This document shows positions 24,901 to 34,348 of a DNA stretch of 64,000 nucleotides, piece after piece. Each line of letters opens with the position of its first letter. The first letter of the stretch is position 1. Made by a program: the position numbers and the translations under genes. The DNA comes from Bacteroidota bacterium (GTDB lineage Bacteria > Bacteroidota > Bacteroidia > 2-12-FULL-35-15), in assembly GCA_947504725.1 (NCBI GenBank), contig CANNHN010000010.1, positions 23,162-87,161 of the forward strand, read 5' to 3'. The notes below the pieces were generated by a model, which was not told where the DNA came from, did not search any database, and saw nothing but the letters and a program-made list of their open reading frames with translations.

Positions 24901-26833
24901 CAGCCTTCTTTAACCAAATGTCGCCATTTGCCGTATCGCCCATGTTGTTGTATGTGATTCCAATAAATTGGTATGCCGATTTATAATTTGGATCTATTTG
25001 TGTCGCTTTTTTGAAATGTTGAATGGCAATAGTAAACATCTCATTCGCTTTTTCAAGATTGTTTTGAATCTTGTAGTTTTCTCCCATCGCTCCGTAAGCA
25101 CTTCCTAAATTACATTCAGCATCTACATCGTATTTGTCTATTTCTGTAGCCTTCTGAAATGCTTTTGCCGCTTCTTCAAATTTCCCAACTGAAAACAAGC
25201 AAGTTCCTGCATTGTTGTGATACATTCCTTTTCCTGGATTCATTTCCATAGCTCTACTATAACTTTTAAATGCCGCATCGTAATTTTTTTGCTCGTAATG
25301 AACTCGTCCAGCTACGTTGTGTGCATCTGGAAAAAGCTCATATAATTGTAATGCTTTTGTAATACTTTTTTCTGCTTTTACTAAGCGCTTTTCTCGTTCA
25401 ACTGGATCTTTGACAGCATTTAGTGAATCCTTATTTGCCAAATTATTTGCATAATAAAATAGCATATGCGCACTGTTTGGAACGGTCTCAATATCATGTC
25501 CGAATAAATACGTATCCGATTTCCAATCTTTATTTCTGGAATATGTTTTCATGGAATACAAAATCATCACAACTCCAACGATTGCTAATAATGTTGTATT
25601 TACTTTGAAAAATGAATTGAGTTTGGTAGTATCGAATAGGTCGATCTTAAATAGTTTGCATAAAAAGTAAATTGCCGCCAAACAAAATGCTACCGAAGGG
25701 AAGAACAATAAACGTTCTGCCAAATGTGTTCCAATAAGCATAAAAATATTGGACGCCAATGCCATACTTCCTAAATAAAATAAAATGCAAAATGATAGAA
25801 AGTGTTTTTCTTTTATTTTTTTGATTGCAAAAATCAATAAGAAGATATGAAATGCCGCTGCTAATAAAAAACCGATGTTGCCGAGTGAAACAATAGGAAT
25901 AGTATTAAAAGAATAGTCGCAAGATAGAGGATGTGGAAAAACCATCAATAAAAAGTACTTTCCTAAAATATAAATAGCGGTTGCTTTTTGTTCAATAAAG
26001 TTGGTTGTATACAACAATGAATTATCAATTACCGGAATATTGTCGATTCCAATGCTTCCAATAATGCTTTTATGTAACATCATATATAAAGCTGCAACAA
26101 CAGCTAAGGATCCAGTTACTTTAATGTTGCTCTTTAAAGTTGCGTCAGTGAAAAAGTAAATAAATAATGGAGCTAAAGCCACATAAACAATGGCCGATTC
26201 TTTTGATAACAATGCGAGGAAGAAACATCCCAATGTTCCTATCAACATCAAAATTTTATTGGAAGAAAGATATTTGTGAATGCAAAGCAAAGAAAGTAAT
26301 AAGAATAGCATGCTGGAAATTTCATCGCGACTTTTAATGTTAGCTACTACTTCTGTATGAATCGGATGTGCTGCAAATATCAAGGCTGTTATAAATAAAA
26401 TGTAGATGTTGATTTTGGTGTAACGCAACAAGACAATAAACAGCAAAACACAAACTAGTGAATACATCAATACATTTATCAAATGATGAAAATGCGCATT
26501 GTCGGGAGAGATTTGCCATTCGATGGCGAACATTGCCTTTGTAAGCGGACGATATAAGTTGTTCTCGTTGTTGCCGTAACCTTCTCTGTAGCTGTTAGCG
26601 AAAATTTCTTTCAAGGAGGCCGTTCCCTGTTTTGTCATTTGATTTTCTTTGATGACAGAATAATCATCCAGAACAAATTGGTGGCTTAGTGTATTTGAAT
26701 ATAAAAAAAAAGCAACGAGTGCGATTACAAAAGAAAATTTTAAAATCAACTTTTTGTCGATTGAAAAGACAGTCGTTTCCGATTTAGCTTTCGGTTCGTG
26801 TGGTTTATGCTTTTGATTTTTTTTTGAAGACAT
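24887..26833 (-). CDS. GT-C-like polytopic membrane protein with C-terminal TPR repeats (TMTC-like)
   Basis: 648-aa inner-membrane protein. A Lys-rich cytoplasmic start (SSKKNQKHKPHEPKAK) leads to a first membrane helix about 31-48, then a periplasmic loop with FVLDDYSVIKENQ. The Asp-Asp pair in that position is the hallmark of GT-C glycosyltransferases using lipid-linked sugars. About ten further hydrophobic helices reach residue 425. The last 200 residues hold TPR units (AHNVAGRVHYEQKNYDAAFKSY, MYHNNAGTCLFSVGKFEEAAKAF, DAECNLGSAYGAMGE). The same layout is seen in eukaryotic TMTC mannosyltransferases and bacterial relatives. Acceptor unknown; protein O-glycosylation is a reasonable guess. 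It lies 7 bases downstream of the acyl-CoA ligase gene. Confidence 0.8.
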   Translation of the reverse strand: MSSKKNQKHKPHEPKAKSETTVFSIDKKLILKFSFVIALVAFFLYSNTLSHQFVLDDYSVIKENQMTKQGTASLKEIFANSYREGYGNNENNLYRPLTKAMFAIEWQISPDNAHFHHLINVLMYSLVCVLLFIVLLRYTKINIYILFITALIFAAHPIHTEVVANIKSRDEISSMLFLLLSLLCIHKYLSSNKILMLIGTLGCFFLALLSKESAIVYVALAPLFIYFFTDATLKSNIKVTGSLAVVAALYMMLHKSIIGSIGIDNIPVIDNSLLYTTNFIEQKATAIYILGKYFLLMVFPHPLSCDYSFNTIPIVSLGNIGFLLAAAFHIFLLIFAIKKIKEKHFLSFCILFYLGSMALASNIFMLIGTHLAERLLFFPSVAFCLAAIYFLCKLFKIDLFDTTKLNSFFKVNTTLLAIVGVVMILYSMKTYSRNKDWKSDTYLFGHDIETVPNSAHMLFYYANNLANKDSLNAVKDPVEREKRLVKAEKSITKALQLYELFPDAHNVAGRVHYEQKNYDAAFKSYSRAMEMNPGKGMYHNNAGTCLFSVGKFEEAAKAFQKATEIDKYDVDAECNLGSAYGAMGENYKIQNNLEKANEMFTIAIQHFKKATQIDPNYKSAYQFIGITYNNMGDTANGDIWLKKAAKIK

Positions 26834-26840
26834 ACTTTTA

Positions 26841-28607
26841 TTAAGCTCCGAAAATTTTATCTACCAAGGATTTGTTGTTAGCCATGATTACTTTTCGTTT
26901 CAATGATAATTTTGGTGTCATTTCATTGCTATCGATTGTCCATTCTTTAGGAAGTAATTCAGGTCGTTTGATTTTTTCGTATTGCGCTAAATCGTTGTTC
27001 GTTTTCTCAATCTCTTCAATGATGCGTGCTTTGATAATCGGATTTTTAATTATTTCTTCATTGCTTGTATATTCAATGTTTTTAAGCACACAATAATTTT
27101 TTAAATAATTAAAAGAAGGAACAACTAAAGCGGAAGCATATTTTTCATTTTCTCCGATAACCAGAACTTGCTCAATAAATGGTGATTCTTTTAATTTGTT
27201 TTCGATCATCAAGGGAGCAATATATTTTCCGCCAGATGTTTTAAAGATTTCTTTTTTGCGATCTGTGATTTTTAAAAATCGATTCTCAATAAATACTCCA
27301 ATATCTCCAGTATGAAACCAGCCATCTGAATCGATTGCTTCTGCTGTAGCGTCAGGACGATTGTAATATCCGAGCATTACATTGGGACCTTTTACTAATA
27401 TTTCACCGTCTTCTGCAATTTTAACTGTTACTTTATCTATCACAGTTCCAACAGTTCCAAACTTAATTCCATTTGGTAAAAAATTGTTTACTGCAATAAC
27501 AGGAGAAGTCTCCGTTAAACCGTATCCTTCTAATACCATAATTTTTCCTGCACAAAAAACACGTGCTAATCTTGGTTGAAGTGCCGCACCTCCAGAAACT
27601 ACAGCAGTAATATTTCCACCAAGCGCCTCTCTCCATTTAGAGAAAATAAGTTTATTTGCTATTTTTAATTGAAACTCATACCACCATCCGTTTGCTCCAT
27701 TTAGTTCGTATTTCAATCCGAGTTCAAGCGCCCAGAAAAATAATTTTTTCTTAATTCCAGTTTGCTCAGTCCCTTTTGCAACAATTTTATCATACACTTT
27801 TTCTAATAATCTCGGAACTGTTGAAAATACTTCTGGTTTAATTTCCTTCAAATTGTCGCCAATTGTTTCAATACTTTCAGCATAATAAATAGAAATCCCA
27901 ACATAAAAATAAAGTGTAGAAAGCATTCGCTCGTATACGTGATTGAGCGGCAAGAAGCTCAAAGCTTTCCATTCACTTTTAAAAGGACACAACGACTGAG
28001 AAGCCAAAGAGTTGCTAATAAGATTATTGTGTGAAAGCATTACACCTTTTGGATTTCCTGTTGTTCCGGATGTATATAATATTGAAAATAAATCGTTGGG
28101 CTGAATACTATTCTTAATAGCTTCAATTTCTTTCGACTTAGGGTTTTGTTTTCCCTCATTTGCTAAATCCAACCAGCTTTTTGCACCGTCAACTTTGTCA
28201 AATGTATAAATGCCTTTAATTGATGTCGTGGTAGCGGATACAGCTTTTACTTTTTCAAATAATTCTTTCGTAGAAACAAAAACATATTTAATTTTTGCAT
28301 CATTTAATATGAACATCAAATCGTGCTCACTAATCGTTGGATAGATCGGAACACTTACACCACCTACTTGTTGAATTGCAAAATCTGCAAAATTCCATTC
28401 TGGTCGATTGTTAGCAATAATGGCAATTTTATCTTCACGTTCAAGTCCTAGGTTATGCAAACCATAACTTAGATTATTAACATTATCAATAAAATCTTGA
28501 GTTGAATACGTTCTCCATTTTCCATTTTCTTTGGCAGCCAAAGCATTTGGTTTGTTATATTTTTCAAGAAGTTGTGGTAGAATGTCAAATATTCGTGTAA
28601 TTGCCAT
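26841..28607 (-). CDS. Long-chain fatty acid--CoA ligase (AMP-forming)
   Basis: Adenylating enzyme (588 aa) activating fatty acids for beta-oxidation or lipid synthesis. AMP-binding motif ILYTSGTTGNPKGVMLSHNN (176-195), then VVSGGAALQPRLARVF, YGLTETSPVIAVN, GWFHTGDIG and the hinge LKITDRKKEIFKTSGGKYIAP. The family is the Faa1/FadD15 type with the short C-terminal domain. A strong promoter lies directly upstream and the GT-C/TPR gene follows after 7 bases. It probably feeds the nearby fad operon, though it is not in the same transcript. Confidence 0.92.
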   Translation of the reverse strand: MAITRIFDILPQLLEKYNKPNALAAKENGKWRTYSTQDFIDNVNNLSYGLHNLGLEREDKIAIIANNRPEWNFADFAIQQVGGVSVPIYPTISEHDLMFILNDAKIKYVFVSTKELFEKVKAVSATTTSIKGIYTFDKVDGAKSWLDLANEGKQNPKSKEIEAIKNSIQPNDLFSILYTSGTTGNPKGVMLSHNNLISNSLASQSLCPFKSEWKALSFLPLNHVYERMLSTLYFYVGISIYYAESIETIGDNLKEIKPEVFSTVPRLLEKVYDKIVAKGTEQTGIKKKLFFWALELGLKYELNGANGWWYEFQLKIANKLIFSKWREALGGNITAVVSGGAALQPRLARVFCAGKIMVLEGYGLTETSPVIAVNNFLPNGIKFGTVGTVIDKVTVKIAEDGEILVKGPNVMLGYYNRPDATAEAIDSDGWFHTGDIGVFIENRFLKITDRKKEIFKTSGGKYIAPLMIENKLKESPFIEQVLVIGENEKYASALVVPSFNYLKNYCVLKNIEYTSNEEIIKNPIIKARIIEEIEKTNNDLAQYEKIKRPELLPKEWTIDSNEMTPKLSLKRKVIMANNKSLVDKIFGA

Positions 28608-28641
28608 CGTTGGTTGTTTTAATTGTCTAATTTTGTTTCTC

Positions 28642-28672
28642 CAAAAATAAAATATTTTACGGATTTATCCAA
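28642..28672 (-). promoter_or_regulatory. Promoter of the acyl-CoA ligase gene
   Basis: Minus strand TTG (28672-28670), 20 bases, TATTTTTG (28649-28642). Leader of about 30 bases to the ATG at 28607. No copy of the MarR operator is visible here. Confidence 0.7.
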
Positions 28673-28688
28673 TATAAACTATCACCAA

Positions 28689-29690
28689 ATGCAAACGAAA
28701 CTAACTGAAGCATTATCAATTGATTTTCCAATGATTATGGCGCCTATGTTTTTGGTGAGCAACGAAGCAATGATAGTGGAAGGAATGAAAGGTGGGATAG
28801 CGGCAGCATTTCCAACTTTGAATTATAGAAATGAAAATGAATTAGAGCAGATCTTGGATAAATTGAATCTTGCAAAATCTGGACTTACAATAAAAGGAAC
28901 GTATGGCGTTAATCTAATTGTGCAAAAAACGAATCCACTTTATGAAAAGCATCTTAAAATTTGTGTTGAGAAAAAAGTGCCTTTCTATATTACGTCTCTT
29001 GGGAGCCCGAAACAAGTGATTGAGAAAGCGCATAGTTACGGAGCGAAGGTGTTTTGTGATGTAACCAATTTGGAACACGCACAAAAGTGTGCCGATTTAG
29101 GTTGTGATGGGTTTATTGCAGTTGGACAAGGTGCTGGTGGACATGCTGGTCCGAATCCATTACAAATTATTGTCCCAGCATTACAGAAAAAATTCCCAAA
29201 CATACCCGTGATAGCTGCTGGAGGAATAGCAGATGGAGCTGGAATAGTATCGATGTTGGCTATTGGCGCTTCTGGAGTATCAATAGGAACAAGATTTATT
29301 GCAACTACTGAAGCGGGAGTAAGTCAGGATTATAAAAATGCCATTGTTAGCTCTAAAATGACAGATATTGTTTTGACTGAAAAAATTTCTGGCACACCTT
29401 GTACTATTATTAATACTCCTTTCGCTAAAAAAATAGGATACAAGCAAAATTGGCTTGAACGAATGTTATCTAACAACTCTACTACAAAGAAGTATTTTAA
29501 AATGTGGGTGCAGATCAGTGGAATGAAAAAACTGGAGCAGTCAGTAAAGCCAGGGAACTATCAAACCTTGTGGTGTGCCGGACAAAGTGTAGAGTTAATT
29601 GATGATATTTTGCCTTGTGGCGAAATCATTAAAAGAATGAAAATAGAAGCAGCCGAAGCACATTCTAAGCTTAGCTCTTTCTTTAAATAG
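28689..29690 (+). CDS. NPD/nitronate monooxygenase-type flavoprotein
   Basis: FMN-dependent TIM-barrel enzyme (333 aa) of the 2-nitropropane dioxygenase/nitronate monooxygenase family, which also includes FabK-type enoyl-ACP reductases. Signatures: IDFPMIMAPMFLVSNEAM at the start, VGQGAGGHAG with the conserved His, IPVIAAGGIADGAG and GASGVSIGTRFIAT for phosphate binding of FMN. The frame is open from a TTG at 28623, but the ATG at 28689 gives the expected N-terminus. Its neighbours are lipid-activation genes, so an enoyl-reductase-like activity is possible; the sequence favours the NPD group. Confidence 0.87.
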   Translation: MQTKLTEALSIDFPMIMAPMFLVSNEAMIVEGMKGGIAAAFPTLNYRNENELEQILDKLNLAKSGLTIKGTYGVNLIVQKTNPLYEKHLKICVEKKVPFYITSLGSPKQVIEKAHSYGAKVFCDVTNLEHAQKCADLGCDGFIAVGQGAGGHAGPNPLQIIVPALQKKFPNIPVIAAGGIADGAGIVSMLAIGASGVSIGTRFIATTEAGVSQDYKNAIVSSKMTDIVLTEKISGTPCTIINTPFAKKIGYKQNWLERMLSNNSTTKKYFKMWVQISGMKKLEQSVKPGNYQTLWCAGQSVELIDDILPCGEIIKRMKIEAAEAHSKLSSFFK

Positions 29691-29699
29691 AGCTTTTTT
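29673..29699 (+). terminator. Probable terminator overlapping the NPD-type gene end
   Basis: AGCTCT (29673-29678) pairs with AGAGCT (29689-29694), followed by five T. The stem is short and includes the stop codon, so moderate support. Confidence 0.5.
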
Positions 29700-29836
29700 A
29701 TTATTCATCGATATCTCCAAGTTTCCAGATTTTTCCAAAAGTTCAACACTGGCTTGAAAATTTGCACTTTTCAACAGCCATTAATCGATTTTGTTAATTA
29801 ATTTATCGATGATTAACATAAATATAACGACAAATA

Positions 29837-29867
29837 TTTGTTTTGTATCAGAAAAGGAGTACTTTTG
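29837..29867 (+). promoter_or_regulatory. Promoter of the small lipoprotein gene
   Basis: TTTG (29837-29840), 19 bases, TACTTTTG (29860-29867): a textbook Bacteroidota promoter. Leader of about 25 bases to the ATG at 29898. Confidence 0.78.
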
Positions 29868-29897
29868 CACTCTGAAATAACATAATAATTAAAAAAA

Positions 29898-30293
29898 ATG
29901 AAAAATTTATTTGTTTGTTTTGCTTTATTGGTAAGTGTTTTAACGGTTTCTTGCTCGAAAGAGAATGAAGTGAAGCCTCAAACTGCTGCGGTTTCTTCAA
30001 CAGTTAATATAGAATACAAAATTCAGAATATATCAGGACTAGTTGGTGTTGATTATATTGCTCCAAATGCTAGCGGAGTATTGGAAGTAATGCACATGGA
30101 TGTTAATCGTACAGAACAATCTATCAGCTTCAGCTATACAAGTACAACTTTAAATCCTTATTCAGTTACTGCTTATAATGTGAACCCATCTAACGATGTA
30201 GTTCAAGTTCAAATATTTGTTAATGGTGTATTGAAAGCTGAACATTCAGTAACTGCGCCAGGACAAAGCGCTGTTGCCAAAGGCAATTTTTAA
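29898..30293 (+). CDS. Small hypothetical lipoprotein
   Basis: 131-aa protein with a lipobox signal peptide (MKNLFVCFALLVSVLTVSCSKE, Cys19), so it is predicted to be lipidated in the envelope. The acidic residues directly after the Cys (SKENE) could favour surface export by the lipoprotein signal known from Bacteroidota, but this is weak. The remainder is a predicted beta-sandwich (NIEYKIQNISGLVGVDY ... VQVQIFVNGVLKAEHSV). I do not recognise a named family; similar small MmpS-like or transthyretin-like lipoproteins occur in the phylum. It is monocistronic with a strong promoter and terminator, suggesting high expression. Confidence 0.78.
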   Translation: MKNLFVCFALLVSVLTVSCSKENEVKPQTAAVSSTVNIEYKIQNISGLVGVDYIAPNASGVLEVMHMDVNRTEQSISFSYTSTTLNPYSVTAYNVNPSNDVVQVQIFVNGVLKAEHSVTAPGQSAVAKGNF

Positions 30294-30335
30294 TAATTAG
30301 ATTTAGTTTAGAGAGATTTTGTCTAATTTAGAGAG

Positions 30336-30366
30336 ACCCGTTACAGAAATGTAGCGGGTTTTTTCT
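30336..30366 (+). terminator. Rho-independent terminator of the lipoprotein gene
   Basis: ACCCGTTAC (30336-30344), loop AGAAAT, GTAGCGGGT (30351-30359), then a T-run. Nine pairs including one G-T. Confidence 0.85.
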
Positions 30367-30467
30367 TTTTACAATAACAAATGTTTTGTCAAGATTATTA
30401 TTTTCTAACATTTCTAGATTTTCCCCTTTTTTATTTTATTTTTAGGAAAGATTAATCCCGAAGAATT

Positions 30468-33083
30468 ATGGCTAAAAATTATAAGTTAAAAGAGGTGAAG
30501 GTCTATTCATCTGATGAGTGGATGGCTAATTCTACAAAAAAGTATCGTGCCGTTTTTGATAAAATGGAAACTACGTATTTGAGAACAGAATTTTCGTTTT
30601 ACAATAAATTATTTGATGAGGCAGAATGGAATGCTAAAGTTACGTTGAAAGCAATTTCATTGGATGGGACAACTCGAAAAGAATTATGTTCGATAGATTC
30701 AACCATTACAATTAAGATAGATGAAAATATTGTGTACGTTCGTGATGGTTGGGGGACTCCAAATGAAGGAACTTTTTGGTTTAAAGGAGATTATCTGTGG
30801 GAAGCATATATCGATAATGAATTAGTTGGTTCTAAAAAATTCTTTGTCGAAGACGTTGGGAAAGTAACAACATCTTTCAATCCTTATTTTACTGTCGAAT
30901 CTGTAAAGCTGTATTCAGGCCCGTTTGATGGTTGGAACATCACCAACAGAACGTATTATAAAAAGCTTGATAGAAGTAAAACCCCCTATTTGTGGGTTGA
31001 ATTCAAAATAAAAACAAAAACTTCTTCAGATTGGAATTACGAATTCTTTTTTAATTTTTACGATGATGCAGGCCAAGCGAAAGGGCAGAGTATGCGTAGC
31101 AGCGTAATCGAAAAAGGAAAACAAGACACAATTTTTGTAATTGATGCTGGTTGGGGAAGCGATTCTGCTGGTTCATGGAAAGATGACAAATATACAGTAG
31201 AGATTGTTTTTATGGATACACTTGTTGCTCTTATTCCTTTTGAAATGGGTGATGTTGCGGAAGAAGGAGAGATGACTCCGCTTGTTTCTGCCGAACAAGC
31301 TTTGCAAACTGTTGCTTCAGTGACAACTACTCCTGTTGAAGAAGAAACTACAGAACAGCTACTTGCAAAAATTGATGAGTTAGTAGGAATGGAAGAAGTG
31401 AAAAAAAACATTAAAGACCATATCAATTATATCAACTTTATAAAATTACGTAAAGAAAAAGGGTTTGAAGATTCTGGGAAAATTAGTTTGCATAGTGTGT
31501 TTACTGGAAATCCAGGCACTGGAAAAACAACAGTGGTTAATATGTTGGGGAAGCTCTATAAAAAGATGGGTTTGTTGAGTAAGGGCCATGTAAAGGAAGT
31601 AGATCGTTCGGATTTGGTTGCACAATATATCGGACAAACAGCTCCGAAAGTCAAGAAGATTATTGAAGAAGCAAAAGGCGGAATTTTATTTATAGACGAA
31701 GCATATTCTTTAACGCGTGCGAAAGAAGATTCCAATGATTTTGGGCAAGAAGTGTTAGAGATTTTGTTAAAAGAGATGAGCGATGGAACAGGCGATATTG
31801 CAATCATGTGTGCAGGTTATCCAAAAGAAATGCAAACTTTTATTGATTCAAATCCAGGATTAAAATCTCGTTTCACACATTATTTCCATTTCGAAGATTA
31901 TATGCCAGAGGAAATGTTTTCGATTGCTGAATTGGCGGCAAAGAAAAAAGGTGTAAGTATTACTGAAGAAGCAAAAACATATATGAATGAAATGCTTGTG
32001 GAGGTTTATCGTAACCGTGATAATTCTTTTGGGAATGCACGTTATGTGTATTCATTGGTTGATGAAGCAAAAATGAATTTAGGATTACGTTTGATGGTAC
32101 ATCCAAATGTAAATGATCTTACTAATGAAGTGCTTTCTACAATTGAATTAGCAGACATGCAAAAAGTATTTGCTGCTCAAGGTAAAAAGAAATTAAGTTT
32201 AGAAGTAAACGAAAAATTATTGAAAGAAGGTTTGGCAGAGTTGAACGCATTAACAGGCATGAATTCTGTAAAAGAAGAAATAAATGAATTGGTAAAATTG
32301 GTACGTTTCTACAAAGAAACAGGAAGAGATGTGTTGAATAAATTTTCGTTGCACAGTATCTTTACAGGAAATCCGGGAACAGGAAAAACAACTGTTGCTC
32401 GTATTGTTGCAAAAATTTACAAAGGCTTGGGGTTGTTAGAGCGGGGACATATTGTGGAAGTTGACAGAGAAGGATTGGTAGCTGGATTTGTTGGACAAAC
32501 GGCTATTAAAACCGGAGAGAAAATTGAAGAAGCACAAGGTGGAATTTTATTCATTGATGAAGCATACGCTTTGGCAAATGGAGGAAACGGACATGATTTT
32601 GGACAAGAAGCCATTCAAGTAATTTTAAAACGTATGGAAGATTTGCGTGGACAGTTTGGAGTTATTGTAGCAGGTTATACTGATAACATGCATCAGTTTA
32701 TTGAATCTAATCCCGGATTAAAATCTCGTTTTGATAGAACATTTCATTTTACAGATTATGGAACAGAAGATTTGTATATAATTCTGCTTTCAATATTAGC
32801 AAAAGAAAAAATCACTCCAGATGCTGATTCGGAAGCACATATGAAAGCATACTTTGCTCACTTACATAGTAACCGTGATAAACATTTTGGTAACGCAAGA
32901 ATGGTTAGAGGTGTTGCTGGCGAAGCCATCAAAAATCAAAATTTACGATTGGCAGGAATGCCAGCTTCCGAAAGAACGCAAGCTCATTTGTCTACGTTAA
33001 CTTTAGAAGATGTTAAAGAGTTTGAAATAAATACAAATGAGCGTGCAAAAGGAAGTAGTTTAGGATTTAAGATTGGTGGGTAG
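30468..33083 (+). CDS. Double AAA+ ATPase (SpoVK/CbbX-like) with duplicated unknown N-terminal domain
   Basis: 871-aa cytoplasmic protein. Residues about 5-130 and 140-262 are two copies of an unrecognised, beta-rich domain. Each has a V-x-L/V-YS start, a threonine-tyrosine-leucine strand before EF, and a D/DA-GWG motif (RDGWG at 92-96, DAGWG at 226-230) followed by an aromatic segment and YxWE/YTVE. An acidic/Thr linker (265-300) leads to AAA+ module 1 (Walker A GNPGTGKT 347-354, Walker B ILFIDEAY 406-413) and module 2 (Walker A GNPGTGKT 634-641, Walker B ILFIDEAY 693-700). Both have SNPGLKSRF, the arginine-finger segment. CbbX-type AAA+ proteins form remodelling hexamers; the target here is unknown. 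Both ATPase sites look intact. Confidence 0.88.
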   Translation: MAKNYKLKEVKVYSSDEWMANSTKKYRAVFDKMETTYLRTEFSFYNKLFDEAEWNAKVTLKAISLDGTTRKELCSIDSTITIKIDENIVYVRDGWGTPNEGTFWFKGDYLWEAYIDNELVGSKKFFVEDVGKVTTSFNPYFTVESVKLYSGPFDGWNITNRTYYKKLDRSKTPYLWVEFKIKTKTSSDWNYEFFFNFYDDAGQAKGQSMRSSVIEKGKQDTIFVIDAGWGSDSAGSWKDDKYTVEIVFMDTLVALIPFEMGDVAEEGEMTPLVSAEQALQTVASVTTTPVEEETTEQLLAKIDELVGMEEVKKNIKDHINYINFIKLRKEKGFEDSGKISLHSVFTGNPGTGKTTVVNMLGKLYKKMGLLSKGHVKEVDRSDLVAQYIGQTAPKVKKIIEEAKGGILFIDEAYSLTRAKEDSNDFGQEVLEILLKEMSDGTGDIAIMCAGYPKEMQTFIDSNPGLKSRFTHYFHFEDYMPEEMFSIAELAAKKKGVSITEEAKTYMNEMLVEVYRNRDNSFGNARYVYSLVDEAKMNLGLRLMVHPNVNDLTNEVLSTIELADMQKVFAAQGKKKLSLEVNEKLLKEGLAELNALTGMNSVKEEINELVKLVRFYKETGRDVLNKFSLHSIFTGNPGTGKTTVARIVAKIYKGLGLLERGHIVEVDREGLVAGFVGQTAIKTGEKIEEAQGGILFIDEAYALANGGNGHDFGQEAIQVILKRMEDLRGQFGVIVAGYTDNMHQFIESNPGLKSRFDRTFHFTDYGTEDLYIILLSILAKEKITPDADSEAHMKAYFAHLHSNRDKHFGNARMVRGVAGEAIKNQNLRLAGMPASERTQAHLSTLTLEDVKEFEINTNERAKGSSLGFKIGG

Positions 33084-33135
33084 GGTTTCATTGTAGATTT
33101 TCAGATGATCACTGATGAATATTAAATAACGTAAT

Positions 33136-33606
33136 ATGCAATCAAAAGCAGTAACACCGGATGAATATATTGCTGAATTACCAGCTGATAGAAAAGAAGC
33201 AATGATAAAATTGCGGAAAGAGGTATTGAAAAATCTTCCGAAAGGTTTTAAAGAAACAATGGGTTACGGTATGATGGGTTATGTTGTTCCTCATTCAATT
33301 TTTCCTGCCGGTTATCATTGTAAACCTTCAGATCCATTACCATTTGCAGGTTTTGCTAGTCAAAAAAACTTTATTGCATTTTACCACATGGGAATTTATT
33401 CTGACCCAAAACTGTTGAAATGGTTTTTGGCTGAATATCCCAAACATACTGATGCAAAACTGGACATGGGAAAAAGCTGTATCCGTTTTAAGAAATTAGA
33501 AAAAATTCCTTTCATATTATTCGGGGAGTTAATGAGTAAAATGACAGTGAAAGAATGGATTGAGAAGTATGAATCGATGTTGAAGGTCCCTTCAAAGAAG
33601 AAGTAA
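33136..33606 (+). CDS. DUF1801 (YdhG-like) protein
   Basis: 156-aa protein of the DUF1801 family (YdhG/YjbR-type alpha-beta fold). The signatures are the N-terminal TPDEYIAELPADRKEAMIKLRKEV, then ETMGYGMMGYVVP, NFIAFYHMGIY, and MGKSCIRFKKLEKIP near the C-terminus. The family has no established activity; a small-molecule or nucleic-acid binding role has been proposed for related folds. It follows the AAA+ gene by 52 bases on the same strand and may be cotranscribed. Confidence 0.85.
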   Translation: MQSKAVTPDEYIAELPADRKEAMIKLRKEVLKNLPKGFKETMGYGMMGYVVPHSIFPAGYHCKPSDPLPFAGFASQKNFIAFYHMGIYSDPKLLKWFLAEYPKHTDAKLDMGKSCIRFKKLEKIPFILFGELMSKMTVKEWIEKYESMLKVPSKKK

Positions 33607-33616
33607 ATAGTCTTCG

Positions 33617-34348
33617 TCAGAGTCGCATGCCTAAAGCAAATACGATATGACTGTCTCTTATGTTCAGATTGTTTGTGTGATTATTTCCATCGTAATGCAA
33701 TCTTGAAATTGAGTAACGATAGGTGAATTCAAAAAAGACGGCTCTTCCTGAATCTCTAAAGTTATATTGAAGTCCGAGCCCGCCTTGATAAAAAGCATTC
33801 AATCCTTTTTGTAAACGTTGATTCTCAAAATCAACATTGTCTTTTGCATCATACACCGTTAATCCTGTTGTGTCGTTTGAAATAACGGAGTAAGAGCCAA
33901 AAATATATCTTGCTCCAATTCCTCCAAGAAAGTATGGTGTGTAGAAATGTTCTTTTTCTGAGTTGAAACAAATTTTTAACATCAAAGGTACTTGTACTTC
34001 TTGGATTCTTACTTCATGCAAATACGCGTAGCTTTCATCAAATATGTAAGTATAGGTATCCGCTTTGTAATAACCCTTAAACTTTAAGCCTTGATTAAAA
34101 TAATCTAATCCGATTAAGATGTTTGTTTTTCTGCCTAAAAGAATTTCGCTTTTGTAGGATGCACAAAAACCAATTTGTGCTTTTGTTCCAGAAGTGTGTT
34201 TAGGATGATTCTTGTAAAATGATTTAACAGGAGCCACGCTCAAACGGTGTTTTACTTTCCATTTGCGGTAAGGTTGTCCGTCCTGTGCATTGAGATTGAA
34301 AGCAATTGCAAGGATGAATAAAAAGGTATATGTTATTTTACTTCTCAA
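33617..34348 (-). CDS. Outer-membrane beta-barrel protein (PorT-like fold), TTG start
   Basis: 243 aa with signal peptide (MRSKITYTFLFILAIAFNLNAQ) and alternating hydrophobic strands ending in aromatic residues, typical of an 8-strand barrel (KAQIGFCASYKSEILLG, PYFLGGIGARYIFGSYSV, AFYQGGLGLQYNF, FEFTYRYSISRLHY). The last residue pattern HIVFALGMRL is a barrel-assembly end. The start codon is TTG, immediately after the TAA of the amidohydrolase gene (TAATTG); no in-frame ATG precedes or closely follows, and the signal peptide begins right there. The function could be porin or adhesion; it is not recognisable further. Confidence 0.78.
   Translation of the reverse strand: MRSKITYTFLFILAIAFNLNAQDGQPYRKWKVKHRLSVAPVKSFYKNHPKHTSGTKAQIGFCASYKSEILLGRKTNILIGLDYFNQGLKFKGYYKADTYTYIFDESYAYLHEVRIQEVQVPLMLKICFNSEKEHFYTPYFLGGIGARYIFGSYSVISNDTTGLTVYDAKDNVDFENQRLQKGLNAFYQGGLGLQYNFRDSGRAVFFEFTYRYSISRLHYDGNNHTNNLNIRDSHIVFALGMRL

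Noticed and set aside
28623..28688. Longer TTG-start version of the NPD-type gene
   Set aside because: The extra 22 residues do not match the family and overlap the divergent promoter; ATG at 28689 fits.
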